Assembly: GCA_024663395.1 (NCBI GenBank)
Contig: JANFAH010000001.1
Coordinates: forward strand, 4,588,001 to 4,652,000
Direction of reading: 5' to 3'
DNA from: Pisolithus tinctorius
Taxonomy: Eukaryota; Basidiomycota; Agaricomycetes; Boletales; Pisolithaceae
Length of the DNA stretch: 64,000 nucleotides
A program made the translations under genes and the position numbers. Below are positions 45,831 through 58,133 of the stretch, piece after piece. The notes below the pieces were generated by a model. The model saw nothing but the letters and a program-made list of their open reading frames with translations. It was not told the DNA's origin and searched no databases. How positions within the stretch are numbered: position 1 is the first letter of the stretch; each line of letters opens with the position of its first letter.

Positions 45831-46096
45831 GAATTGCACTGATATCTCAAAATATATCCTCAGTCCCCATGGCCTCAAATTCTGCTCAATAGATAATACA
45901 GATTCAAGTTTTATACACATTTTACTTTGATTACTTTCATGCATTTTGTACTCGTCAAATTGATTTTGACTTATCTGCCTTACCATGCAAATGTCACACT
46001 CTGGCACGTGATGTTCGTGGATTCCGCATGACGACTACCTTACAAGTCAAGCTTGATGGAACCAGGTGCAGGTCAAGTACTAGCTGCTCCTGAACG

Positions 46097-48264
46097 ATGC
46101 ATACCTCGGCGACCGCCATCTCCATTTCCCTACTGTTTTCTGGGGCCCTTTTTATCTCGCTTTGGAAGAGCAAATCATGGCGAGCCAAGTACCGTAGCCT
46201 CTTACCGCCTGGTCCCAGCGGCCTACCGTGGGTTGGAAGTGTTTTCGATATAGATTTGTCGCAGCCATGGGTCACATATCAAGAGTGGGGAAATCGCTAT
46301 GGTAAGAGTAGTAGCTCCAAAAGATTGCACACTTTGTCACTCTGCATACTACTAGGTGACCTCATCTACTCCCAGGTACTTGGCAAGGAGTACATTATCA
46401 TCAATAATGAGAAAATCGCCCATGAATTGTTGGACCTACGCTCTTCAATATATTCTGATCGACCTCGTGTGCCTTCCTTCGAATTGTATGCGCGTCGTAT
46501 ATGCTAGAGTCAAAGAAAACTCACCGTTTGTAAGGTTTGATCTTGGTTTTGTTACGCCATCTTTGCCCTACGGTGAAGAGTGGAGGAAGCATCGAAGGGC
46601 GCTCCATCTAGTCTTAAACAAGAAAGAAGCTCTGAAATACACAACGATGCAGTTACAAAAGGCACACGGGCTCCTCATGAACTTGCTCACGACACCGCAA
46701 GACTATGAAGACCATTTTGTGATGTAGATGATCGACAACGCCCACAGGAATCTTAACTGAGTAAATGTCGCAGGTTTCCAATCGCATTAATTATGGAACT
46801 TGCCTATGGTTATTCCGTAGCTCCTCAGGGGGACCCTTTCGTGGCCAGTCTAGTCCAATTCCTTTCGTTGGCAGTGGAGTTGGTGACTCTTGAGCGACTT
46901 GCACTCCTCGGAGCTTTCCCATTCCGTGTGTGCCGTTAATTTTCAGCCAATGTAGGTGCTTATACTATTCTAGTGGCTCATATACCTTCATGGATGCCTG
47001 GAGGCAACTGGAAAAAGCGTGCTGGTGACTGTAGGCGACTTGTAAGGAAAGTACTAGATGATCCAGTCCAGTACGTACATGACAGCATAGTAAGTGATTT
47101 GGCTATTATATGGTGTCTATTTTGGATCACGAACTTGAAAGATTGCCGGCACTGCGAGAAAATCCATGGTTCACGACATATACCTGGACAAGGACGATGA
47201 TTTGAAGCTTGGTTTCGATAAGGACAAGGTCACGAAAGAGGTGGCTGCTACTGCGTTTATAGGTGAGATTAATTTCATTTTACGGTTTCTGCATGCGTAT
47301 CTCGCCTGTTTCAAAGCTGCGACAGAAACTGTGCGCAACAATTATACTGTTCTTTTGACATATTCCCTGAAAACGAGTGACAGACAACCTCCGTAATGGT
47401 AGTCTTCCTGCTTGCAATGGTGTTGCACCCGGATGTGCAACGACAAGCGCAAGAAGAAATAGACCGGGTAGTTGGCACCGATCGCCTCCCTAATTTTGGT
47501 GACCGGCCCAATCTTCCTTATGTCGAGGCAATTCTGTTAGAGACACTTCGATGGGTCCCTGCCGTTCCACTTGGTGTGTAAACGATATCTATGGTAGCCA
47601 TGAACCCCGAAGATGACGTTATGGGAGTTCCACGCATGACAACTGCGGATGACACCTATAATGACCTGTATATCCCCAAAGGCAAGCTGCTTTCATGACG
47701 CTCTTGACATGCTCCCTTATTTATCATCATCGCAGGCGCTGTTATTATTCCGAATATGTGGTATGTTGAGCTCACCTACAGTTGCGCTTCATCAGTACCA
47801 TTCTTGCAGGGCTATGTCTCAGGATTCGGAGCGGTACCCTGAACCAAAGGTTTTTAACCCGGATCGGTACGGCAGCAAACTCGAAGATGTCGCATCGTCT
47901 CCTGTATTTGGCTTTGGGCGGTGAGCTTGATGTGGGTAGGAATAATATGAGATTAACATGAAATAACGCAGTCGTGTCTGTCCTGGGAGACATCTCGCAG
48001 AGCAGAGCCTCTGGGCAGCGATTGTGTCTATACTGGCGACTTTGCAAATTGGGAGAGCAACAGATGCTTCCGGGACTGAGATAGAGATTCACCCCAAGTT
48101 CGTGAGCGGAGTAACCATGTACGTACATGGGAATATAGCCGTTTAATCACTGCATGCTGAAATGGACTGCATATAGCCGTCCAGAAGTATTCTCGTGTTC
48201 CATCAAGGCTCGGTCTTCGAGAACTAAACAGCTCATTCACACCAGCACAGCGTGTGCGGATTGA
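46097..48264 (+). CDS. Cytochrome P450 monooxygenase
   Basis: The start at 46097 gives an N-terminal membrane anchor (ISISLLFSGALFISLW) and a proline-rich hinge (LLPPGPSGLPWVG). About ten introns, mostly GT-AG, can be placed; the first is 46302-46355 and one at 47692-47735 is GC-AG. Joined exons carry FVTPSLPYGEEWRKHRR (helix C), the I-helix AATETTTSVM near 47325-47410, the ExxR motif ETLR at 47540-47551, the PERF-like ERYPEPKVFNPDRY, and the heme loop FGFGRRVCPGRH across the intron at about 47921-47971. The stop is TGA 48262-48264. No stop or shift is forced if splicing is as proposed. Such microsomal P450s hydroxylate small molecules with an NADPH reductase; the substrate is unknown. It is CpG-rich, unlike the flanking repeats. 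Confidence 0.9.
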
Positions 48265-48647
48265 TTATGGCTTTCGATGCATGATGTGCCAAAGGATTCA
48301 TTGAAGATTATGTATCTGTTGTTGGATATACTATTGTTGAATGTACTGAGTAGTACACGCACTATGTTTTCCCCCATGTGAACTAGAAGTGTATCTCTGT
48401 GATTTCTCGAGGCTGTCAGTTCGCCTGGTACTAGACCCACTCGAGTGGTATTTGTTTCACGACGGACCCGAAACAAACCCGGTCGGATGTCTAAGCCCTG
48501 TAGCGGGGATCTTGGTGCCTACCAGTGTCATGTTGGGTGTTTACGTCGAAAACCCCTCACTCGCGGAAGATTAGCGGATAGCCGGATGTAATAAAAGCCC
48601 CTTCGTTGATTACCAGCGAGTGTGTTGCGACTCGCACGACACACAGA
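48265..48647. other. Intergenic region between the P450 and LRR genes
   Basis: It should contain the P450 3' UTR and the LRR gene promoter. No specific terminator, TATA box or binding site can be defended from sequence alone. Confidence 0.5.
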
Positions 48648-50335
48648 ATGTCGCCCAGCATGTTCAGAACGCCTTCATCGTCGACGGACGCGTCGCCATT
48701 GTCCTCCCCGCCACTGGATCCCGTCGATTCCTCCCCGCCCTCGAGCCCCCGGATGGGCGAATACTCATTGGACCCACCTTCACCCTCAAACTCACCACTC
48801 TCGCACCCCTTTGCTGGTTCCACCAAAGTCGTCAAACGGCACCCCGACTATGAGAAGAAGACAGTACCCCTCAAAAGACCTCCATCCATATTTTCACGTG
48901 TATCAGGTCTAAGTCGCGTCGCAGCGAGATCGCGTTCACTCGTTGAGGACGATTTCGTGGTAACTAGCGATTGCAATTCTCACCCCATCGTACTTCGCAG
49001 TATCTGGACCGCGAAGAGCGTCTCTGGGAAGAAGCCCTTCGCAGACCGTTGGACACTGGCATTGGATATGTTGATCTCAGGTCTCTGGCATTATAACCTC
49101 TAGTTCGTTGAGCCATCTCACAGTTTCAGAGCGGCGGTCAGCAACTCAAAAATATTCCCCCGTCTATCGGTGATCTATCTGGCTTCTTCAACACGCCAGA
49201 GGTCTCGGAGCAAATGATGTTTTCTGGACGTACTCTGGCACGTGTCAACACTGAACCGTCCAGGACGTGTTCTTTCGGGAGGACGCAATCTATAGCGGAT
49301 TCTGGCAAACAGAGACACCTCTTGCAACTTTACCTCTCTGGAAACAAGATAAGTTATCTGCCGCCCCAACTATTCACATTACAATATCTCTCCGTGTTGA
49401 GTCTTCGTATGTGTCTCACAGTCAGTTTACGTGTCGAACAACACTGAGACGTTTGTATAGGTGGCAACCGGTTGACGTATCTACCTGGAGAGATATGTCG
49501 CCTTAAGAACCTCAAGGAACTTAACATCTCCTTGAATAGGCTGACATACTTGCCATGGGAGATTCGGGACATGAAATTGGACAAACTCTTAGTCTACCCG
49601 AACCCTTTTCTCCCAGAGCCCTCGTCACCGTTCAAACTTACCGATTCCGGTGCGGGACACTGGACTCCCAGTACCCGCTGGTCCATCACGCGGCTGGCAT
49701 CGGTGCGCGGGGATTCTGTCGATAACTCACCGTCACCTGCAGCGATTACGGTCTCGCCAATCGTGACCCTCCTCGACGCTGTCCCCCCTTTAACAGAGCT
49801 TTGCCTCCGCTTGCTCCTCACCCCTGTGGGTGAAGGGTTCGGCGCAAGGACCGTCATTGCTGGATATTACGACGTGCCCTTGTCTGACCAGTGGAACATC
49901 CCTCTGCACATCCACTCCATCCTTACAGAATCTGTACCGGGAATCATTCGTCTCCGCAAGCGCTTCTCAATGGACGCGCCGTCAATGGGCAGTTGTCAGC
50001 GTTCGGTGAGCCAGCAGGGCATTGCCAGATGGGCAAATCCAAAGCATTGGTCAAAAATGTTCATTGGGCATGCGGTGGAGAGGTTTACATGGGAGAGGTA
50101 TATTGCTGGAATGAACGTTGGCGGCACCGTTCCACTGCGATGGAAAGGGTGTATGCAGACGTGTCTTGGGTTCTTGGACCAAGAACGGCTCCCTGGAGAG
50201 AACGTCAGGACCAGTATAGGAGTCGTGGACGCAACGTTAAATGATGGCGACGCGATGGAGATCGACTTAGCAGAGGCGGTGCCGGTCTTTCAACTCGGGA
50301 GAGGTGGATTATCTATGGCCGACTTCGACGATTAG
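48648..50335 (+). CDS. Leucine-rich repeat protein
   Basis: Four exons: 48648-48959, 49001-49080, 49132-49406 and 49461-50335. The N-terminus ([20 protein letters not shown]) is a Ser/Pro-rich disordered region. Exon 2 gives [16 protein letters not shown] and joins as [20 protein letters not shown], a first LRR. Further repeats are [38 protein letters not shown] and [18 protein letters not shown]. The C-terminal ~270 residues form a conserved-looking domain with no known motif. The intron 2 acceptor TTTCAGAG/C was chosen because it keeps the LRR frame. LRR proteins are protein-binding scaffolds; a partner is not evident. The gene appears intact and lies 384 bp after the P450. Confidence 0.85.
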
Positions 50336-51079
50336 GACAGACGTCACAATCATAAACTTATGTATCCTGCATCAGGACTGCTTCACCATGGACAGCAAAT
50401 GTTGACCATATCTCATGAGAATTAGTTACATGTGTATGTTCAAGTCCAAACCCAGAGGTAGTGTGCTAGAACAATGGTACAAAGCTATGGCTGTGATAAA
50501 GTGGAACTATGTGTACATTCACCCCAGGCATAATTTGGTAGCAGGTTGATCTGAATCCCACCCATCACACATACTAAGTGTATAATTTCATGAGTACATT
50601 GTGAAGTGCTGCAAGTCTACTGAAATCCAAAGTATCAGTAAGGTGTCCATGATGTACAAGCTTGACTGTTATTAGAAATCTAGTATACATCACTGATAGT
50701 CCATGTCCCAACTAGAATCTTAAATTCCATGCATGTACAAACACTGCTGCTAGTCAACTGAGAACCTAAATTTCATGTGTGAATTGTATGCAGCAGGACA
50801 GTGATGAAAAATAATGTCAAATGTGGAGAGCAGTACATTCAGTGCCTGCATGATATACTTAAAATCAGGCAAGTTGATATGCTATGGGAAAGCTTGATGT
50901 TGGACATGCTGCAGCTGAGCTGCTACACTGACAGAAATTTCAATATCAGTCAAGGAGTAAACATGTCATGACTTAGGGTGTTGTGAAGGTCACAGTCTCA
51001 GTGGCATTTCATCCTTTGTTTTGGATGTTGGCTGCATGTTGATGAGTGCCCGACATTTTGTGTTTCAGTCATGAGCCAG
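50336..51079. other. Intergenic region after the LRR gene
   Basis: AT-rich, CpG-poor from about 50400 onward. I see no gene or repeat that recurs in this window. The composition change marks the end of the gene island. Confidence 0.5.
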
Positions 51080-51323
51080 TGTAGAAATATCTGTAGGCAA
51101 CCTCAGTAGTGAACAATCTACTGATATATTAGATATACCTGTAGGCAACTACAGGGAGTCAGTAAGTAGAATACTACTAATGAATGGTGATCTTACCCTC
51201 AGTAGTGAACAATCTACTGAGGGAACAGTGTAATGACTGTGTAGTAAGTGCTAATGGCTTATGTAAGCAGCCAAACATCGCACCAAAAGAAGTGAGAAGA
51301 CAGGGGAGAATATATCTCCAACA
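51080..51323 (-). mobile_element. Small Copia-type solo LTR, copy 4 (244 bp, minus)
   Basis: On the minus strand it starts TGTTGGAGATATATTCTCCC and ends AGATATTTCTACA. The duplication GCCAG is perfect at 51075-51079 and 51324-51328. The hairpin CTCAGTAG...CTACTGAG occurs once intact and once with one end changed. Confidence 0.92.
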
Positions 51324-51545
51324 GCCAGCACAGCTCCCAGCCTTAATGAAACTTAAAATATCAGTAGAGTCATTGACACATGCTGGCCACTGGAGCTGGA
51401 GCTGGCCCACTGCTCTGTGCTGCATGGTGTTACTGGAGGTGCACAAGTGCCAGAGCACTGGTGATTCATTACTCTGTGGCTCACAAACATTTTATAACAT
51501 ATTTTACAATATCAAGTTGAGAGCAGTTTTCTTTCATTGATGGCT
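51324..51545. other. Interval before the tandem array
   Basis: No gene or recurring repeat recognised. Confidence 0.4.
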
Positions 51546-53690
51546 GTATCCACAGACAGTGACAGTGGGGAACACAGGCTGGTGATCTACACAGTGAGAA
51601 GTCATGGTGAATGCTTGGCATGATATATTGATAAGTGAGAAAGCACTGATTCATCATCGGTTGGCAGTGTGCAATACCAAAGTCCTACAGGTGCCTCTGG
51701 ACACACCCTCTGTAATATCATTGCTTGCTCATACCTATATCTAAGGACAATACATGTGGTTCCACAGACAGGAATGGTGGGGAATGCAGGCTGGCAATCC
51801 ACACAGCAAGAAGTCATGGTGAACACTTGGCATGATATATTGATAAGTGAGAAAGTGCCAATTCATCATCAATTGGAAGTGTATGATTCCATGGATGGGA
51901 ATGGTGGGGAACACAGGCTGGTGATCTACACAGTGAGAAGTGGTGGTGAATGTGCAGCATGATATATCAATAAGTGAGAAAGCACTGATTTGCCATTGAT
52001 TGGCAGTTTACAATACCAAAGTCCTATGGGCACCCCTGGATGCACCTTCTGTAATACAGTGACTCCAAAAACCCTTTCAATGTTTGCTCTAAGTGGAGTG
52101 TGTGAAGTGTAGCGCAAAAAGGGGTGGGAATTTTGCTTCGCATTTCTAGGACCAAATTTAGTACTTGCTCTTGGCTACAGAATGGTACCTTTGTCACATG
52201 TTTTGGCTGACAGGCAGTGGAGATATTTTGATTTAAAACTGCAATACCATTGAAAGGGTTTTTTCACTTTTGAATTGAAAAAGGTATTTGGAGAACCAGA
52301 AGCTGAGATCTCAGGAGGGATGGGAAAATATGATTACATAATAAACTACATGATCTTCCAGATGATTTGTCAGCATGTAAACAATGACAAACATTGAATT
52401 TGTACCATTAAACCTCCCTCTTTTACCACAACTCATGAAATCATCTCTCTGGCTCACATGGTCATTTTCTCAGGGAAATATTATCAAATAATGGTGCCCA
52501 CTACTGTAACATCAGCATAACATGCTCTCAGGACCATCAGTCCCTTAAAAAACCTGCTGCCAGTCAATCCCTGCACTGTTTCCCCACCCATGCCTGATGT
52601 ATTCTGGGACTAATCAATGCTTGGAAGGCTGAAAATGTTATGGAGGTCAATCTGGCACTTCAGAACATGATGGACAAACCAATCCCCTCTTATCCAATGC
52701 ATTTCTGGCCCAGGGACACTGATCTGGAGGTTAGGGCAAGACAAAATCCTCTTTACCCTTGGGTGTCATCAGAAGGATATGCTACTGAGCAGCCATGGAG
52801 CAGAATCCTGTGCTTCCATCTGGCCCTGATTATTGCCTTTGGTCACATGTGACCAAATAACCCTTCCCCAGTCATCCAAAGTTCAGATTAGAGCAAGATC
52901 TAGTGAACCCTCTTAGGGTGCTTGGAGCACAAGGAGGTTTTGTCTTGCCCTCATCTCCATACCAGTGTCCCTGGGCCAGAAATGCATTGGATAAGAGGGG
53001 ATTGGTTTGTCCATCATGTTCTGAAGTGCCAGATTGACCTCCATAACATTTTCAGCCTTCCAAGCATTGATTAGTCCCAGAATACATCAGGCATGGGTGG
53101 GGAAACAGTGCAGGGATTGACTGGCAGCAGGTTTTTTAAGGGACTGATGGTCCTGAGAGCATGTTATGCTGATGTTACAGTAGTGGGCACCATTATTTGA
53201 TAATATTTCCCTGAGAAAATGACCATGTGAGCCAGAGAGATGATTTCATGAGTTGTGGTAAAAGAGGGAGGTTTAATGGTACAAATTCAATGTTTGTCAT
53301 TGTTTACATGCTGACAAATCATCTGGAAGATCATATAGTTTATTATGTAATCATATTTTCCCATCCCTCCTGAGATCTCAGCTTCTGGTTCTCCAAATAC
53401 CTTTTTCAATTCAAAAGTGAAAAAACCCTTTCAATGGTATTGCAGTTTTAAATCAAAATATCTCCACTGCCTGTCAGCCAAAACATGTGACAAAGGTACC
53501 ATTCTGTAGCCAAGAGCAAGTACTAAATTTGGTCCTAGAAATGCGAAGCAAAATTCCCACCCCTTTTTGCACTACACTTCACACACTCCATTTAGAGCAA
53601 ACATTGAAAGGGTTTTTGGAGTCACTGTATCATTGCTTGCTTGTACCTATATCTAAGGACAATACAGCTGGTCAATTTTGTGAGCATGCA
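51546..53690 (+). repeat. Degenerate tandem array (~125-230-bp units) split by fold-back element 2
   Basis: Units share GGAATGGTGGGGAACACAGGC, CTACACAGTGAGAAG, GGCATGATATATTGATAAGTG and CAATACCAAAGTCCTA. The first runs to about 51770, a short one follows to about 51890, and the third continues to 52056, is interrupted by the element at 52057-53627, and resumes as TCATTGCTTGCTTGTACC at 53630. The first unit preserves the uninterrupted sequence at about 51712-51745. Confidence 0.8.
52057..53627. mobile_element. Fold-back (composite MITE-like) DNA element 2, 1571 bp
   Basis: Termini are CAGTGACTCCAAAAACCC inverted, with TA on both sides (52055-52056, 53628-53629). The interior from about 52318 to 53370 is homologous to the core of element 1 (shared GATGGGAAAATATGATTACA-type sequence), but the outer ~260 bp on each side are unrelated to those of element 1. 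Each outer arm again ends in an inverted copy of its terminus (CCATTGAAAGGGTTTTTTCA near 52248-52267). Its length equals that of element 1. No transposase. Confidence 0.88.
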
Positions 53691-53702
53691 TTGATTTTTG
53701 AC

Positions 53703-54737
53703 TTACCATAAAGGGGGTCGAATTCCAGTGTAACAGGAAGGTGAAGGGCCCCAATGACAAAAGTACTTCCTACCTACATGCTTGTAAGTGGACCATTGGA
53801 CAGCATTCCAGTTTCCACTCCACCATCTCTTTATCTGCTCACTGCCCCACTCCTTGTTTTGCTGTTGAGTAACCCCTACATCTTTAAATTCCTCCATGTT
53901 TGCAAAGGTTGCCATTCCCCTCCACATGTCCATTGTGGCATCTTGGGCTGTCTCAACTGGAGGAGTTCCATCTCCGGTGGAAGGATTGGATGAAGTACTG
54001 AGTAGACTTGCTCATGAAGCCCATGGAACTGAGAGGGACCACCAGTAGTATATATGTTCTGCATCGACATCATGGTCAGTGACAAGGAAAACAGCCCCCA
54101 GAAATAACTGTGAAGGACACAACCTTACTTTTACTAACTGTGCCTTGTCTGCATCCATGAACATCATGGGGTCATGGGGACAGTCAGCAAAACCTTGCCA
54201 ATTCCAGCAGCATCAACTCCTGCCACTGACAGAGCAAAGTACGATTCACAGACACACCACTGTTCAGTGGTTGAGTAGTAAAGGTCAGGTCATGTGCAAG
54301 GAGCTTTGATTCAATGAGCAACAGCCATTATATTGTCTTCTTCATCAGAGGATGGTGCAACTGTATTCTGGTTACATAGTTGGGTAATAAATGTATGGGA
54401 GTAAAGGCATCTGGGACATATGATTTTACAATATATTGCCCAATCTTTGTCATCAGTGCCAAAGCATACCATAGGCATACTGGTCCAGAGGACATAGAGA
54501 AAACCCAAAACATAATTGGGATGTGCCATTGTCAATGATGAGTGGGTGTCCTGTCCATGGTAAAATGACATCTAACAACTCTATCCAAATTGATACTACA
54601 TGCATACCCAAAATGGAAAGCCCCACATTTCTGGCCCAGCAAAAACTTGGGGGACAAAACAGTTTGGACCAGGATGTGTCCAGGAATTCATAACATACTA
54701 TTACACCAATTAGTCTTTGTAAATTTCTATCTATCAT
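53703..54737 (-). CDS. Unassigned minus-strand exons
   Basis: Open minus-strand segments at 54737-54530 (CYEFLDTSWSKLFCPPSFCW...) and 54510-54311 (NYVLGFLYVLWTSMPMVCFG, then an acidic SSDEEDNI) can be read as one protein rich in Trp, Cys and Phe. No domain is recognised and exon borders are unsure. It may be a further gene of the TE-associated type or a 3' extension of gene H. Confidence 0.35.
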
Positions 54738-54780
54738 GCAATGTTCAAAAGCCTTTGAGTAACAGAGCCCTCTACAGTAT

Positions 54781-57306
54781 TCAGTCCTTGTCTGAGCTTA
54801 GTTGAGCAGTAAAGTCTTCGACCTCACTCTCAGTGTCACCATCATTATCTTCCAGTTCAATGGAAGTGTCATCACTGTTCTCATTGTCTGTCTGCATCAC
54901 CAGTGGGGTAGCACCAGTGTGTAGTGGGACAATGACCTCTGGGACTTGATCAGTAAATGCTGACATGTCAGCTGAGGATGACCTGACCTGTTTTTCCACT
55001 CTTGAAATTATACCACTTATCCACCCAGGCATTCAGTTTCTTTCTCTTGTTAGGCAGTAAGGACGTCAGCCAACTTCCCTTGTAGCAGTTGAGTGGCAGT
55101 CCCAGGGGTGCCACCACATCCTCATTGATGAGGTTACTGGGTACTCTGTGCCTGGTTCTTGACCATGAACAGATCTGTGTCCAACTCTTGGCTGGTAATT
55201 GGAAACAATTGTGGAATCTATGGTGTGCATAAGATTGGCCAGTTCTTTGCTGTGCCAAGCAGGAGGGATTATCAGATAAACTCTGTGCCTGTTTGAGTCC
55301 ATGTCTGACTTGTCTGAGCTGACACCTTGAGAGCCTATTAATTGTATCAGGTCATTATGAATGATAAGTTCATCATCATTTGTGACACAATCTGCCCTGC
55401 TTGTATAAAGCTTGGGGCATGTAAGATAAGGGAGGGCATGTAGGTACAGTTGATGATGTACCCTTGTTTTGTGCATACTACAAGCAGTGCTCCTCAGCCT
55501 GGCTCAACATGTCTCCTCCAACTTTTTCAAGTTGGTGTACACATTGTTGACATAATGCGGGTGAAGGTAGAGGGACAGCTTGATGTATTCCAACTGCAGG
55601 AAGTGAGCAGGTGGAAGTGTTGGAAAAGAATACCATTTGCTCTCCTCTACCTTCCTCTTGAAGTCCTTGGCAAATACATGAATAGCCTCTGTGTTGAAAG
55701 GCACTTGACAGGAGCATGATAGATTGATGCAGAAGTCATTGGGAGTTATCTTGATGCGACCCAGGTCATGCCTGTTGAATGCAAGATTTTCATCATCAGA
55801 GGGGGGCAGCAGCAATTGGTCTAGACAGCTATAATTGCTAATATGTAGTAATTGCAAGTGTTTCTGTATCAATTGCTGATGGAATGTGAGCCACTCAGAA
55901 ATGTAGTGAGTAAAGGCATACCCAGAATTTTGTATGACTGGGTTTTCCATGATGTCTGTCTTCCAAGGGAGGCTGCTTGCATCTTCAAGTGGGCTTGGAC
56001 CCTGCAGACTCATTTTGTCCCTGTGAGCTTGCCTGAGCACCCCCAGATTCCAATCTGCTGTTGAGAACTTGGTGATTCAGCTATTTGCTTCATGTCCCAT
56101 TGGTGTGCCTTGGAACTTGCATTCACAGCTGCAATCAGCTCCAACATCCTTGCAGCCATCAGTGAATATATTGGGCCCATGCCAGAGCCTGCTGTTGGAA
56201 TCTAGATCAATGCATAGTAGGTATAGACACAGATTGAGAGAAGAAAGCTGAAGCTTACCTCCTGTGCATTGTGTGTTGTCTCCTTCTCATGTCCTATGTT
56301 GACTTGTTGCAGCTGGTTCATTTCATGGGCAGTGGCAGCTGGTGGGTTTAAAGAACCCTCAAATGTGGGAACTGTTGATTGAAATCAAGGTGCCAGAGGG
56401 AAGGTATTCTGTGCCATAATTGGTTGTTGAACAACACCTACAGAGCCACAAGCCAGAGGTCAGCCTGAAGTAGAAGCCATCTGCTGGGGTTGGATGGGGT
56501 GCACAGAGTCAATGGTGGGATGACAGGAACTGCCAGTGCTCCTGTCTGTGGAAAAAAGGTGCTGAGATGAGGGGGCAGATAGGATGTCATGTTGCCCCCT
56601 GGTATCATGTTGCTGAAATGACCCCACAGGGTCCCAAGGCATATGATGGTTCGATTGAGTGCCAGAATCTGCTGTAGTCTGTTGGTACCAAGGTGGTCAT
56701 TGAAACTGGGAACTGGGCACCTCCCCAAGTAGCATGAGATCAGTGATTTGACTGGTCTTTCAATTCTGTTCCATCCAGGCATCGACTGCAGTGCCAATGG
56801 AGGCCAGAGGAGGGTGTGTGAGGTTGCTGGGGGCCATGGTTTTTACAGGGTCAACCTGCAAGTGCAGGAAAGTAGAGGAAACCATTGTGGCCTGGTGTTC
56901 ATGTGGAGTCAAGTCATTCAGTGGCAACTGATGAGGATAATGGTTCATCAGCATTGGTGGATGCACATTTCCCATAAGGGGTCTCAGCATTGAGGGTTGG
57001 CCTTGTGAATATTTTGTGATGTCAGGATATATGTTCAATGAACAGGGAAAACTTGTCCCCTCTGTGTTACCCACAGGGAACTGCAAAAGACTATCAGTAT
57101 GTGTCAATGGGCATGGCCACAGCTCTTACCAAGTTGTGGGAACCACATTGTAAATGCCCATTTGACTGAATGAGGAACAGAACACAAGAGAAACCAGTAA
57201 GGTCCAGCCACCTGTGGCCCTTGGTATCTACTGTGTTCCTGAATGACACCAGTTGCATCAGCATCTCTTAGTATTCTCATAGTAGAAGGGAGATGTCTCA
57301 TACCAG
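54781..57306 (-). pseudogene. Gene H, 3' part (uncharacterised Agaricomycete multicopy family)
   Basis: Minus-strand exons: a Pro/Ser/Gln-rich part at 57301-56438, then 56040-55504 with FNTEAIHVFAKDFKRKVEES and LQLEYIKLSLYLHPHYV. Next is 55476-55066 (LHALPYLTCPKLYTSR, then GVSSDKSDMD and PAWHSKELANLMHTID), then LGLPLNCYKGSWLTSL at about 55110-55060 and an acidic tail ending at 54781. The order and the GMSSDESD-like motif fit a large, uncharacterised Agaricomycete family that I have seen in many copies per genome. It is separated from its N-terminal part by the solo LTR at 57312. In-frame stops near 56757 suggest decay, though introns could explain some. Confidence 0.55.
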
Positions 57307-57311
57307 ACCTC

Positions 57312-58133
57312 TGTTAAGTATGGGTTTACCCTCAGGTGACCAGGCTTCAAGACTGGGTGACAGGGGCTCAGCCCAGGTGACCAAAGTCAAGGCCAGGAGA
57401 CAGGGGTCAAGTCTGGTTTGACTGGAGTTAGGGCCAGAGGTCAGGGGTCAAGTCCAGAGGACCGGACCTAAGACTGGGAGCATGGGAACAAGACTGGTAG
57501 CATGGGAAACTGACCAGTCTTGGGGTGTGCACAGGGGGAAGCCAGTCCAGGGTTGGATCTACCTCCCTTGGTCTCAGCTTATGTGCTGTACCCTTATGCA
57601 AGCTGGGGAGAGGTCTGGGACAGGGGCCAGGGATAGCTTAAGGCTTGGCCTTAGCTATAGAGTAGACTCTGGGTGTAGAATGGAGTTGAGGGTAATACTA
57701 AATTGATATTCTGACTGAGGTGCTATGAAGTATGTACAGGGGTTAAATACATGAGGCTGGTCTGGGGTAATGAACATAAAGCTGGACTTGTTAATAAGCT
57801 ATTAGTGAGATGATTAGCAAGGTGAGGATAGCCACAGTGGCTGTGCTGAGGCTAATAGCCAAAGTCTGGGTGACTGGCATACTGGAGTCAGGTTTTGTAC
57901 AGTAAGCAAAAGTCAGACAAAAGGACTAGACTAAATATAGTGCAAACATGGGAAAACAGACTGGAGTTATGTCCAGGTGACCTGGACATAGACCTGGGAG
58001 GACCAGGGTGGAGCAGTGCAAGGCCAGGAGGCTGGAGTGGACTGGAGATAGGGGTAAAATACTGGACTTGACTGGAATTAGGGGCTAGGGGTCCAGACTG
58101 GACCAGGATTGAGTCCAAAAGTCATGGATGACA
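57312..58133 (-). mobile_element. Solo LTR, family B, oldest copy (822 bp)
   Basis: On the plus strand it starts TGTTAAGTATGGG and ends GTCATGGATGACA, with duplication ACCTC at 57307-57311 and 58134-58138. It has lost most CpG sites and carries several deletions relative to the 903-bp reference. Confidence 0.9.
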
